Assembly: GCF_042675705.1 (NCBI RefSeq)
Contig: NZ_JBHTJJ010000006.1
Origin: Ruegeria arenilitoris
Lineage (GTDB): Bacteria; Pseudomonadota; Alphaproteobacteria; Rhodobacterales; Rhodobacteraceae
DNA length: 64,000 bases
Reading direction: 5' to 3' (one strand)
A program made the translations under genes and the position numbers. The notes below the pieces were generated by a model, which was not told the origin of the DNA, did no database searches, and saw only the letters and a list, made by a program, of their open reading frames with translations. Below are positions 1 to 8,647 of this stretch, one piece after another; the stretch's first letter is position 1; each line of letters starts with the position of its first letter.

Positions 1-1008
1 TTGGAGCTTTTTGACTCCACGCCCGAACCTTCAGCAGACGCTCTGATGCAGGACGCGCTGACCGCCGAGGCTGCGGCACTGGCGGTGGAAGGCGTTACCC
101 AGGTGTCTGATGCGGCGGCATCCTATGGCACCCACCAGGTTCATCTGTCCGCGACAAATGGATTTTCCGGTGGCTATGCGCGCAGCAGCCGCTCGGTTTC
201 ATGCGTGGCGATCTCGGGCGAAGGCACTGGGATGGAACGCGACTATGACGGAGACAGCCGCAGCTTTCAGTCCGACCTGCGCAGCCCCGACGAGATCGGC
301 CGGATCGCGGGCGAGCGTGCCGTGCAGCGAGTAGGTGCCCGAAAGCCGGAAACAGGGCGCTTCCCGGTATTGTTCGACGAGCGGATCTCGTCCTCTTTGA
401 TCGGGCATCTTCTGGCGGCCAGCAACGGCGCGGCGGTGGCCCGCGGTGCCTCCTGGCTCAAGGACAGCCTGGGCCAGCAGGTGCTGCCTGCACATCTGTC
501 GCTGATCGAAGACCCCCATCGCCCCAGAATTGCGGGATCGCGCCCGTTTGACGCCGAAGGATTGCCGACCGCGCGCCGAATGATCGTCGAAAACGGCGTG
601 CTGACCGGATGGACCCTAGATCTTTCAAGCGCGCGCAAACTGGGCATGAATTCCACCGGGAACGCCGCCCGTGGCGTGTCCGGCCCTCCATCTCCCAGCA
701 ACTGGAATCTGAGCCTGACCCAGGGCGAGTTCGGCCGCGACGACCTGCTTCGTGACATGGGAACAGGATTGCTGGTGACCTCGATGATCGGGTCCACCAT
801 CAACCCCAATACCGGCGATTACTCACGCGGTGCGTCGGGTTTCTGGGTCGAAAACGGCGAGATCTCGCACCCGGTCAACGAATGCACGATTGCCGGAAAC
901 CTGCGGGACATGCTGATGCGGATCATCCCGGCCAATGACGCGCGTACCTATCTGTCCCGGGTCGTGCCCTCGCTTCTGATCGAAGGGATGACACTTGCCG
1001 GAAACTGA
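1..1008 (+). CDS. pmbA: TldE/PmbA family protein, 3' part
   Basis: The reading frame is open from the first base, so the 5' end lies outside the window; 335 residues are visible against about 450 for the family. TldD/PmbA proteins form a heterodimeric metalloprotease that trims peptides; the PmbA (TldE) partner lacks the HExxxH zinc motif, and none is seen here. The C-terminal half carries the family pattern, with the stretch VLTGWTLDLSSARKLGM followed by a Gly/Asn-rich segment and a conserved NPNTGDYSRGASGFWVENG-like region near residue 275. The stop overlaps the next gene by 14 bp, which suggests co-transcription with the sugar-phosphatase and lipid A genes. The family assignment is firm; the PmbA versus TldD choice rests on the C-terminal sequence. 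Confidence 0.9.
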   Translation: MELFDSTPEPSADALMQDALTAEAAALAVEGVTQVSDAAASYGTHQVHLSATNGFSGGYARSSRSVSCVAISGEGTGMERDYDGDSRSFQSDLRSPDEIGRIAGERAVQRVGARKPETGRFPVLFDERISSSLIGHLLAASNGAAVARGASWLKDSLGQQVLPAHLSLIEDPHRPRIAGSRPFDAEGLPTARRMIVENGVLTGWTLDLSSARKLGMNSTGNAARGVSGPPSPSNWNLSLTQGEFGRDDLLRDMGTGLLVTSMIGSTINPNTGDYSRGASGFWVENGEISHPVNECTIAGNLRDMLMRIIPANDARTYLSRVVPSLLIEGMTLAGN

Positions 1009-1795
1009 CCTGTCCCTGCTGATCGACGCCGCACGCGAGGCCGGCCGGATTGCCGTCGCCTATGCAGGCCGCGAGATGCAGAGCTGGGACAAACCCAAGG
1101 GCGCCGGGCCGGTGACCGAAGCTGATCTGGCCGTAAACGCAATGCTGGAACAACACCTGCCCAGTGCGCGGCCCGGATATGGCTGGCTGAGCGAGGAGAC
1201 TGAGGACAATCAGGACCGATTGACCCGTGACCGGGTGTTCATCATCGACCCGATTGACGGCACCCGTAGCTTTGCCGAAGGGTCGCGGACCTGGGCGCAT
1301 TCCTTGGCGGTCGCCGATCGCGGACAGGTCATCGCCGGCGTGATCTACCTGCCGATGCGCGACATGCTGTTTGCTGCCGCGCGGGGACAGGGGGCAACCC
1401 TGAACGGTCAGCCGATCCGGGTGACCGCGGCGGCCACAGAGGCCGAAGCCGAGGTTCTGGCCGCAAAACCGAACCTGAGACCGGATCATTGGCAGGACGG
1501 GGTCGCGCCGATCTTCCGTCGGGCCTATCGCCCGTCGCTGGCCTACCGTATGGCGCTGGTCGCGCAGGGCAGGTTCGACGGGATGCTGACCTTGCGCCCA
1601 AGCTGGGAATGGGACATCGCGGCCGGGGACCTGATCCTGCGCGAAGCAGGCGGCACCTGTACTGACCGTACCGGGCGCCCGTTGCGATTCAACAACCCCA
1701 ACCCAAGGCTGAACGGTGTTGTTGGCGCCGGCTCCGAATTGCACGAGATTCTGATAGGGCGACTGGATCAGCCAATGCAGGGGCATCGGGCATGA
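995..1795 (+). CDS. Inositol monophosphatase family protein (CysQ/3'(2'),5'-bisphosphate nucleotidase-like)
   Basis: A 266-residue Mg-dependent phosphatase of the IMPase fold. The metal-binding motif DPIDGTRSF (about residues 86-94) and the second motif WEWDIAAGDLI (about 208-218) are intact, as is the upstream EE pair in GWLSEETED. The substrate (inositol phosphate, PAP or histidinol phosphate) cannot be read from the motifs alone; adjacency to cell-envelope genes does not decide it. The start is TTG at 995, preceded by AAGGGA at a normal distance; it lies inside the end of pmbA, and the gene ends in an ATGA overlap with the following glycosyltransferase gene, so translation is probably coupled. 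Confidence 0.88.
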   Translation: MPETDLSLLIDAAREAGRIAVAYAGREMQSWDKPKGAGPVTEADLAVNAMLEQHLPSARPGYGWLSEETEDNQDRLTRDRVFIIDPIDGTRSFAEGSRTWAHSLAVADRGQVIAGVIYLPMRDMLFAAARGQGATLNGQPIRVTAAATEAEAEVLAAKPNLRPDHWQDGVAPIFRRAYRPSLAYRMALVAQGRFDGMLTLRPSWEWDIAAGDLILREAGGTCTDRTGRPLRFNNPNPRLNGVVGAGSELHEILIGRLDQPMQGHRA

Positions 1796-3027
1796 GCAAA
1801 CCGCGATCCCTCAGCTTGGCGGCCTATCGCGCGTTGTCCTGGGGTGTTCCCAAGCCCACCGGACACAACACGCCGCCTCGCCCCGCGGGTGAATTGCTGT
1901 GGATTCATGTTGCCAACGCACAGCGCCTGCGCGCGGTGAACGACTTTTGCAAGCGGCTGCAGCAGTCCCGGCCAGGGCTGTCGATTCTGTTGACCGTCCC
2001 GCCTGACGCTGACCTGATACGCTGGGCGGATTGCGACATGGAACTGGTTCCGTTGCCTGACGAACAAACCGGCGCGGCGCGTGGATTCCTGGAGCACTGG
2101 CAGCCCGACATGGGGCTGTGGGTCGGCGGCGGCCTGATGCCCAACGTGATCACCCGCGCGGCCGAACGCGGTATACCCATGGTCTTGCTTGAGGGCGAGA
2201 ACGACGTTCGTGTTGCCTTTGTCGGGAAATGGCTGCCGGACATCAACCGCTATACCTTTGACTGCTTTCGCGCGATCCACGTCACGTCCGAGGATGCAGC
2301 CCGGCAAATCCGACGTCTGGGCGTCCCGGCTTCGAAGGTGGCACTGTTTCCGCCGCTCAGTATCAGCCCCACCCTTCACCCTTGGCCCGAGGACGAGCTG
2401 ATCGAGACAAACCATGCGTTTGCAGGGCGGCCGGTCTGGCTGGCGGCGTGGGTCGACGCCAAGGAATTCATCTCGGTGCTCAGCGCACATCGGCAGGCCA
2501 TGCGGATGCTGCCGAGGCTGGCCCTGATCCTGCATGTCGCGGACATGTCCGAGGCGGCGCCCCTGCGCAAAAGGCTGGAAACGATGGACCTGCGCTGTGC
2601 CAACTGGGAAGATGGGGACATGATCGAAGACATGACCCAGGTCATCCTTGCGTCGGACCCCGAGGCCCTTGGCCTGTGGTATCGCGTCTCTCCGGTGACG
2701 TTCATGGGCAGCACGCTCGAGCCGGGAATAGGCGGGCATGACCCGATCGCGGCCGCAGCCCTGGGCTCGGCCTTGATCCATGGACCGGACGTGAGCGGCC
2801 ACAAGGCCCTGTATGACGCGCTTGATGGTGTAGGAGCCGCTCGGGAAATTCGCACCGCCACCGAACTGGGCGACACTGTCGTTGAACTGCTGGCCCCGGA
2901 CCTGGCCGCGAACATGGCCCTTGCCGGTTGGCAACTGGTGACCGAGAGCGCGCCCCAGGTGGATACTCTGATCGACATGGTACAGGAACATCTGGACCAG
3001 CACGGAGCGGAACATGAAGGCACCTGA
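1792..3027 (+). CDS. WaaA/KdtA-like glycosyltransferase with degenerate active-site motifs
   Basis: A 411-residue GT-B protein whose overall pattern follows 3-deoxy-D-manno-octulosonate (Kdo) transferase WaaA, which adds Kdo to lipid A at the inner membrane. It sits directly before lpxK (14-bp overlap), a common position for waaA. The motifs expected for catalysis are altered: the HSVSVGE loop of E. coli WaaA reads HVANAQR (residues 39-45), so the catalytic Glu is Arg; ETELWPNL reads GGGLMPNV (112-119); NARLS reads LEGEN; and GGHNPLE reads GGHDPIA. There is no clear N-terminal membrane anchor. It may have another acceptor or donor, or be a non-catalytic paralogue, with a canonical waaA elsewhere. 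Family assignment is good; activity is doubtful. Confidence 0.75.
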   Translation: MSKPRSLSLAAYRALSWGVPKPTGHNTPPRPAGELLWIHVANAQRLRAVNDFCKRLQQSRPGLSILLTVPPDADLIRWADCDMELVPLPDEQTGAARGFLEHWQPDMGLWVGGGLMPNVITRAAERGIPMVLLEGENDVRVAFVGKWLPDINRYTFDCFRAIHVTSEDAARQIRRLGVPASKVALFPPLSISPTLHPWPEDELIETNHAFAGRPVWLAAWVDAKEFISVLSAHRQAMRMLPRLALILHVADMSEAAPLRKRLETMDLRCANWEDGDMIEDMTQVILASDPEALGLWYRVSPVTFMGSTLEPGIGGHDPIAAAALGSALIHGPDVSGHKALYDALDGVGAAREIRTATELGDTVVELLAPDLAANMALAGWQLVTESAPQVDTLIDMVQEHLDQHGAEHEGT

Positions 3028-4012
3028 ATTCTGGGACAACGCGCCGGATCACCCCGGCCTGCGCGCAAGGCTGCTGGCGCCGCTGGGCCGCGTCTATGCG
3101 CGGGCAACGGCCCGGCGGGTGGCGTCGGGGCCCGGGGTTGATCCGGGTGTACCCGTGATCTGCGTCGGCAACCTAAATGCTGGCGGCACTGGCAAGACAC
3201 CGACGGCAATATGGGTTCTGGAACAGTTGCGTGACGCGTATCACACGCCGCACGTGGTCACCCGCGGCCATGGCGGATCGCTTGAAGGCCCGGTTCGGGT
3301 GGACCCGGTCCGACACACGGCGGCGCAGGTTGGTGACGAGCCCTTGCTGCTGGCGGCCTTCGCCGAGGTCTGGGTCGCCAAGGACCGTGCCGCCGGCGCC
3401 CGCGCCGCCGCCGAGACCGGCGCCACCGTGATCGTGCTGGACGACGGGTTCCAGAACCCGTCGGTGGCCAAGACATTCTCGATCGTCGTTGTGGACGCGG
3501 CCCGCGGCTTTGGCAACGGCCTGTGCCTGCCGGCCGGACCGCTGCGCGAACCGGTCGATGTGGGGCTGCAACGGGCCGATCTGGCGCTGTCACTGGGTGA
3601 CTTGGCCGCGCAGGAACAGTTCGCGCAGCAATGGAGCGACAAGCTGGGCGTTCCGCACGCCACCGGTCAGGTCACGGCACTGCAAACCGGGATGGACTGG
3701 AGCGAAACTCCGGTTCTGGCCTTTGCCGGTATCGGCCACCCCGAGAAGTTCTTTCAGACCTTGCGCCAACAGGGCGCGCGGCTGCTGCGGGCCGAGGCGC
3801 TGGACGATCACCAGCCGCTGACGCCGGCCTTGATGACCCGGCTGGAAAACGAGGCGCGGCTGCTGGGCGCGCAAATGGTCACCACCGAGAAAGACGCCGT
3901 TCGCCTGCCGCCCGCCTTCCGCAGCAAGGTCATCACCCTACCGGTGCGCCTGCAGGTGGATCAGGCCGACGACGTGCGTCAGCGGCTGCTGGCGGCCGCC
4001 CCGCCGCCCTAG
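3014..4012 (+). CDS. lpxK: Tetraacyldisaccharide 4'-kinase LpxK
   Basis: A 332-residue kinase that phosphorylates the 4' position of the lipid A disaccharide at the cytoplasmic face of the inner membrane. The P-loop GGTGKTP (about residues 56-62) follows the family lead-in VICVGNLNAG. The later motif LDDGFQ is present, but the His that usually follows Gln is Asn (DDGFQNPS). The N-terminal hydrophobic helix that anchors LpxK is weak here. The start overlaps the glycosyltransferase gene by 14 bp. The stop codon TAG shares the palindrome CTAG at 4009-4012 with the stop of the convergent CoA-transferase gene. Function is well supported. Confidence 0.93.
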   Translation: MKAPEFWDNAPDHPGLRARLLAPLGRVYARATARRVASGPGVDPGVPVICVGNLNAGGTGKTPTAIWVLEQLRDAYHTPHVVTRGHGGSLEGPVRVDPVRHTAAQVGDEPLLLAAFAEVWVAKDRAAGARAAAETGATVIVLDDGFQNPSVAKTFSIVVVDAARGFGNGLCLPAGPLREPVDVGLQRADLALSLGDLAAQEQFAQQWSDKLGVPHATGQVTALQTGMDWSETPVLAFAGIGHPEKFFQTLRQQGARLLRAEALDDHQPLTPALMTRLENEARLLGAQMVTTEKDAVRLPPAFRSKVITLPVRLQVDQADDVRQRLLAAAPPP

Positions 4013-5121
4013 TCGTCTTCGCCCAGTTTCGGGGCGGGGCGCGACAGGTTCAGATCGGCATCCGAAAAGACGAACGGCGCGCGAATCCCCGGCACCCCGT
4101 CCAGTGCGATCTGCATGCCGCGCGCGATCACCTGCGGATCGGCCATGACCTCGTCCAGCGTATTGATCGGCCCGGCGGGGATGCCTTGTGCCTCGCAGGC
4201 GGCCAGCAGGTCGGCTTTGGCCCATGTCGCCGTAGCGCCGTTCAGCCGTGCAATCAGGGTGCGGCGATTGGCCAGCCGGTCCTTGTTATGCAGATATTCG
4301 GGCGCCTCGGCCATGTCGGGCAGGTTCAACACCTGGCACAGGCGCTGATATTGCCGGTCATTGCCGGTGGCGATGATAATGTGTCCGTCGGCACAATCGA
4401 ACACCTGATAGGGCGCCAGGTTCACATGCGCGTTGCCCATGCGCTGCGGCACCTGGCCGGTCGTCAGATAGTTCAGCGCCTGGTTTGCCGTGACCGCCAC
4501 GGCCACGTCCAGCAGGGCCATGTCCACATGCTGCCCGCGCCCGGTGCACTGGCGTTGATGCAAGGCGGCCAGAACCCCGGCCACCGCATAGATGCCGGTG
4601 AATACGTCGGTGATCGCCACGCCTGCCTTCTGGGGCTGGCCGTCGGGCTCTCCGGTCACGGACATCAGACCCGACATGCCCTGGATGATGAAATCATAGC
4701 CAGCCCGATGCGCATAAGGCCCGGTCTGCCCGAACCCGGTGATCGAGCAATAGACGAGGCGCGGATTCAACTGGCTGAGGCTGTCATAGTCCAGCCCGTA
4801 TTTCTTCAGCCCGCCGACCTTGAAATTCTCGATCACCACATCGGCGTCAGCTACCAGCGCGCGCACCTTCTCCTGCCCTTCGGGGGTCGAGAAATCGGCG
4901 ATCACCGACGCCTTGCCGCGATTGGTCGAATGGTAATAGGCCGCCGAGACATCCTGATCGCGGGTCACGAAGGGCGGACCCCAGGCGCGGGTGTCATCAC
5001 CGGCCGGGGATTCCACCTTGATGACCTCGGCGCCCAGATCGGCAAAGGTCTGGCCGGCCCAGGGGCCAGCCAGAATGCGCGCCAGTTCGACAACCTTGAG
5101 ACCGGCCAGAGGCCCGGTCAT
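4009..5121 (-). CDS. CaiB/BaiF family (class III) CoA-transferase
   Basis: A 370-residue member of the family III CoA-transferases, which move CoA between carboxylic acids through an aspartyl-CoA intermediate. It opens with GLKVVELARILAGPWAGQ, the standard family start, and carries AGYDFIIQGMSGLMSVTG (about residues 136-153) holding the presumed catalytic Asp. The substrate cannot be predicted. The start is coupled to the upstream dsbA-like gene in a TGATG overlap (5119-5123), so both are probably one transcript. It converges on lpxK, the two stop codons sharing CTAG. Confidence 0.9.
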   Translation of the reverse strand: MTGPLAGLKVVELARILAGPWAGQTFADLGAEVIKVESPAGDDTRAWGPPFVTRDQDVSAAYYHSTNRGKASVIADFSTPEGQEKVRALVADADVVIENFKVGGLKKYGLDYDSLSQLNPRLVYCSITGFGQTGPYAHRAGYDFIIQGMSGLMSVTGEPDGQPQKAGVAITDVFTGIYAVAGVLAALHQRQCTGRGQHVDMALLDVAVAVTANQALNYLTTGQVPQRMGNAHVNLAPYQVFDCADGHIIIATGNDRQYQRLCQVLNLPDMAEAPEYLHNKDRLANRRTLIARLNGATATWAKADLLAACEAQGIPAGPINTLDEVMADPQVIARGMQIALDGVPGIRAPFVFSDADLNLSRPAPKLGEDD

Positions 5122-5786
5122 CAGTTGCCCAGTTCCTTTTCGATCAGCGCTTTGAACTCGTCATAGGACTGGTTGTCGACCTTTTTGCCGTTGACGACAA
5201 AGGACGGGGTGGCTTGGATACCGTCTTGCTCGGCGTTTGTCTGGTACCAGGCGACGAGGGTCTGCGCCTTGGTGCCGTCCTGCAGGCAGGCTTCCAGCTG
5301 ATCGTTGCTCAGCCCGGCCAGACGGCCGATTTTGCGCAGTTCTTCCACGATCTCGGCCGGGCCGCCGGCGCGAGTCCATTCGGACTGGCCCTGATAGATC
5401 AGGTCGGTGATGCCAAAGAACTTTTCGGGGCCACCGCAGCGCGCCACCATCGACGCCCAGATGCCGTAGCGGTCGAAATAGACCTCGCGGTAGATGAACT
5501 TGACCTTGCCGGTGTCGATGTAATCCTTCTTGAGCTGCTTGTACGGCCCCTGATGGAAATTCGCGCAGTGCGGGCAGGTATAGGACGCATATTCGATGAT
5601 TTCGACCGGTGCATCCTCGGCCCCCTGAACCATCTCGACGATGGTCGAGGTGTCCAGATCGGCGTTTTGCGCTTCGGCGCTGCCGACCAGTTGTGGTACA
5701 GGCACGGTGCTTGGCGATTGGGTCAGCCAATAGCCGCCAGCGGCCACGGCGATGACCGCACAAATTGCGGTTGCGATACGGCTCAT
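5121..5786 (-). CDS. DsbA family thioredoxin-fold oxidoreductase, exported
   Basis: A 221-residue protein with an N-terminal hydrophobic segment (residues 4-22) that acts as a signal or membrane anchor, then a thioredoxin fold with an inserted helical domain. The active site is CPHC in YASYTCPHCANFH (about 71-75), and the cis-proline loop reads ATPSFVVNG. It should catalyse or shuffle disulfides in the periplasm. It lies between a DUF721 gene (2 bp upstream) and a CoA-transferase gene on the same strand. The neighbourhood mutY-DUF721-dsbA is common in alphaproteobacteria, often followed by smc, which is not present here. Confidence 0.9.
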   Translation of the reverse strand: MSRIATAICAVIAVAAGGYWLTQSPSTVPVPQLVGSAEAQNADLDTSTIVEMVQGAEDAPVEIIEYASYTCPHCANFHQGPYKQLKKDYIDTGKVKFIYREVYFDRYGIWASMVARCGGPEKFFGITDLIYQGQSEWTRAGGPAEIVEELRKIGRLAGLSNDQLEACLQDGTKAQTLVAWYQTNAEQDGIQATPSFVVNGKKVDNQSYDEFKALIEKELGN

Positions 5787-5788
5787 AT

Positions 5789-6307
5789 TCAGCCCTTTCT
5801 CAGCGATTTTTGTTTGGATAGAACGTTCCGGCCCAGTCGTTCAAGGGCGGCACGCAAGTCTTGGTCATGAACCTCGCGCGTCACTTTGTCCGCCTCGGCA
5901 ACGACTTCCGGTGCGATGGTGAGTTTCGCCTGTTTCGGCCGATGCTCGAAACTGGCCTGCCCCTCGGCAAATCCGGTCGGAGCGGTCTGGGTGACGCGGA
6001 TGCGGCTGATGGCACTGTAGCCATAGACGGCATTTACCTTGTCGCGCAGACGGTCCTTCTGCATCTCAAGCATCGGGGCCTGCGGTCCGGTGGTCAGCAC
6101 GGTCAATGTGGCGCCGAACCCACCCTTGCCATAGCCCACCTTGACCGGTCGGGCGATGGCGGCGATGTCGGGGCCCACGATATCGGCCCAATGGGTCAAC
6201 AGGCGCGACACAGCAAAGCCGCGGCTTTCACCGGCTTTGCGGATCCGATCGCTCAGCAAGGACGCGGTGCGTTTGAACCCGCGAGTCGTGGACCGTCTTG
6301 GTTGCAT
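5789..6307 (-). CDS. DUF721 (DciA-like) protein
   Basis: A 172-residue protein beginning MQPRRSTTRGF at the ATG ending at 6307; the open frame runs further upstream, but that part has no family features. The core (residues 15-100) matches DUF721: a conserved W in LTHWADIVGP, a basic segment and a hydrophobic strand pattern. The family includes DciA, a bacterial helicase loader, although function in alphaproteobacteria is not established by sequence alone. It diverges from mutY (81-bp gap) and runs into the dsbA-like gene. Confidence 0.82.
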   Translation of the reverse strand: MQPRRSTTRGFKRTASLLSDRIRKAGESRGFAVSRLLTHWADIVGPDIAAIARPVKVGYGKGGFGATLTVLTTGPQAPMLEMQKDRLRDKVNAVYGYSAISRIRVTQTAPTGFAEGQASFEHRPKQAKLTIAPEVVAEADKVTREVHDQDLRAALERLGRNVLSKQKSLRKG

Positions 6308-6388
6308 CTGGTTTCCAGCTCCTGCGCCGCTATTGTAATGGGCGTGCATCCGGGCGCCAGCGAAACCCGACAGAGAAATGGATAAAAC

Positions 6389-7480
6389 TTGCGTGACACC
6401 GCCACTTTCGACCTCAGCCGCAGCCTGCTTGCCTGGTACGACCGTCATGCCCGCGATCTGCCGTGGCGGGTCAGCCCCGCCGACAGGGCCGCGGGCGTGC
6501 AGCCCGACCCCTATCGCGTGTGGCTGTCTGAGGTGATGTTGCAGCAGACCACAGTGGCCGCCGTGCGGGATTATTTCCAGCGCTTCACCGCGCGTTGGCC
6601 GGATGTCCGGGCGCTGGCCGCTGCGCCCGATGACCAGGTGATGGCGGAATGGGCCGGGCTGGGCTATTACGCCCGCGCCCGCAACCTGCTGAAATGCGCC
6701 CGCGCGGTGGTGGACCAGCACGACGGGCGCTTTCCCGACAGCCACGATGCGCTGCTGAAGCTACCCGGCATCGGCCCCTATACCGCCGCCGCCATCGCGG
6801 CCATCGCCTTCGACCGGCCTGAAACCGTGCTGGACGGGAATGTCGAGCGGGTCATGGCCCGGCTGCACGACATCCACGACCCGCTGCCGAAATCGAAACC
6901 TCTGTTGAAGGCGAAGGCCGCCGCGCTGACCCCGGACGAACGCCCCGGCGACTATGCCCAGGCGGTGATGGATCTGGGCGCCACGATCTGTACGCCGAAG
7001 TCTCCGGCCTGTGGCATCTGCCCGCTGCGAGACCCATGCCAGGCCCGCGCTGCCGGAACACAGACGGACCTGCCGCGCAAAACACCCAAAGCGCCGAAGC
7101 CAACCCGGCTTGGCCACGTCTACATCGCACAGCGCGCCGATGGCGCAATCCTGCTGGAACGCCGCCCGGAAATGGGGCTGTTGGGCGGGATGCTGGGCTT
7201 TCCAGGTTCGGAATGGGCCGAGGACGCGGCCGAGGCGCCGCCCTTTCCGGCCGATTGGACCCTGCTGCCCGCCGAGGTGCGCCATACCTTTACCCATTTC
7301 CACCTGATCCTGCGCGTTTGGACCGCCGCCGTACCCGCAGATGTGGACCCCTTGGGGTTGGTCGTGATGCCCAAACATGCCTTTCGCCCCGGCGATCTTC
7401 CGACCGTGATGCGCAAGGCGCATGATCTGTGGCGCGGCAGTTCTGCATCTGGGAAAATGGATCGGGCAGGATTATCCTGA
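6389..7480 (+). CDS. mutY: A/G-specific adenine glycosylase MutY
   Basis: A 363-residue base-excision repair glycosylase that removes adenine paired with 8-oxoguanine. Visible elements are the catalytic Glu in SEVMLQQTTV (about residue 48), the helix-hairpin-helix LPGIGPYTAAAIAAIAF, the catalytic Asp in VLDGNVERVMARL, and the four-cysteine iron-sulfur loop with spacing Cx6Cx2Cx5C (CTPKSPACGICPLRDPC). A C-terminal NUDIX-like domain (from about residue 235) recognises 8-oxoG. The start is TTG at 6389; the nearby ATG and GTG are out of frame. It is divergent from the DUF721 gene. Confidence 0.95.
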   Translation: MRDTATFDLSRSLLAWYDRHARDLPWRVSPADRAAGVQPDPYRVWLSEVMLQQTTVAAVRDYFQRFTARWPDVRALAAAPDDQVMAEWAGLGYYARARNLLKCARAVVDQHDGRFPDSHDALLKLPGIGPYTAAAIAAIAFDRPETVLDGNVERVMARLHDIHDPLPKSKPLLKAKAAALTPDERPGDYAQAVMDLGATICTPKSPACGICPLRDPCQARAAGTQTDLPRKTPKAPKPTRLGHVYIAQRADGAILLERRPEMGLLGGMLGFPGSEWAEDAAEAPPFPADWTLLPAEVRHTFTHFHLILRVWTAAVPADVDPLGLVVMPKHAFRPGDLPTVMRKAHDLWRGSSASGKMDRAGLS

Positions 7481-7504
7481 CGGCAGATTTTCGGAGCCTG
7501 AACC

Positions 7505-8641
7505 ATGATCTCGACTGATACCCTGTCGCGCTGGCAAACAGCCCTTCCTTTCTGGGTTTCGTTCCTATTGATCCCGATCCTTTGGTTCACCGCTTTCGCC
7601 GGCGGCTGGTGGGTATTGCTGGTGCCGCTGTCCACCTGGTGGTTGTTTGCAGCGCTGGACGGCCTGACCGGGCTGAACCTTGAAAACGCCGACCCCGAAA
7701 CGCCCGAGGACGCGCTGCGTTGGTACGTCCTGCTGACCAAAGCCTGGGTTCCCGTCCAGTTTCTTACGCTCTATGGCCTGATCTGGTACGCCACCCGCGC
7801 CGAACACCTGTCATCGCTGGAAAAGATCGGGCTGTTCTTCGGGATGGGCGTGATCTCGGGCACGATCGGCATCAACTACAGCCACGAGCTGATGCACCAG
7901 AAGGGCCGGCTGGAACGGTGGCTGGGCGACATCCTGCTGGCGATGGTTCTGTATTCCCATTTCCGGTCCGAACACCTGCTGGTGCATCACCGCTATGTCG
8001 GCACCCCACGCGACCCCGTGACCGCGCGCTACAACGAAGGGTTCCACCGCTTCTACCCGCGCGTCCTGCGCCAGTGCCTGGTGTCCGCGTTTCAGGCCGA
8101 GAAGGCCAAGCTGGCGCGCAAGGGGCTGAGCTGGACGGACCGGGCGAACCCGTTCTGGCGGTATTGGGCGCTGCAAGGATTGATGCTGGCGCTGGCGCTG
8201 CTGCTCGGCGGATGGGCGGGGCTGGGGCTGTTCCTGGTGCAGGCGGGCACCGCGATCTGGCAGCTGGAGCTGGTCAACTATGTCGAGCATTACGGGCTGA
8301 CGCGCAAATACTTGGGCGACGGAAAATACGAACATGTCCGGCCGCGCCATTCGTGGAACGCCGCACACAAGGCCTCGAACTGGTTGCTGATCAATCTGCA
8401 ACGCCACTCGGACCATCATTACAAACCCAACCGGCGGTTTCCGCTGCTGCAGAACCACCCTGCCGAGGCGGCCCCGCAACTGCCCTATGGCTATCCGGTG
8501 ATGACGATCGCGGCGATGGTCCCGCCGCTCTGGCGGCGTGTGATGAACCCGCGGGTGCGGGCCTGGCGGCGACAGTACTACCCCGAGATCACGGACTGGA
8601 AGCCGTACAACAAGGCAATGCTTCCGATGCCACGGTCCTGA
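7505..8641 (+). CDS. alkB: Alkane 1-monooxygenase-like membrane di-iron hydroxylase (AlkB family)
   Basis: A 378-residue integral membrane fatty-acid-desaturase-fold enzyme. The histidine boxes are all present: HELMHQ (about 124-129), HLLVHHRYVGTPRDP (about 157-171), the motif NYVEHYGLTR (about 257-266) and LQRHSDHH (about 299-306), the last two typical of alkane hydroxylases. About six hydrophobic helices occupy residues 12-120 and 220-255. AlkB oxidises terminal methyl groups of alkanes using electrons from rubredoxin, but no rubredoxin or reductase gene is in the window and no AlkS-type regulator is adjacent. It starts 24 bp after mutY and converges on a cyclase gene (6 bp apart). Confidence 0.9.
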   Translation: MISTDTLSRWQTALPFWVSFLLIPILWFTAFAGGWWVLLVPLSTWWLFAALDGLTGLNLENADPETPEDALRWYVLLTKAWVPVQFLTLYGLIWYATRAEHLSSLEKIGLFFGMGVISGTIGINYSHELMHQKGRLERWLGDILLAMVLYSHFRSEHLLVHHRYVGTPRDPVTARYNEGFHRFYPRVLRQCLVSAFQAEKAKLARKGLSWTDRANPFWRYWALQGLMLALALLLGGWAGLGLFLVQAGTAIWQLELVNYVEHYGLTRKYLGDGKYEHVRPRHSWNAAHKASNWLLINLQRHSDHHYKPNRRFPLLQNHPAEAAPQLPYGYPVMTIAAMVPPLWRRVMNPRVRAWRRQYYPEITDWKPYNKAMLPMPRS

Positions 8642-8647
8642 GAGCGG

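Noticed and set aside
3631..5166. A long plus-strand open frame of about 510 codons across lpxK and the CoA-transferase gene.
   Set aside because: It is antisense to the CoA-transferase gene and out of phase with lpxK, and its translation is low in recognisable domains and rich in Arg/Gly/His, as expected for a shadow of high-GC coding DNA.
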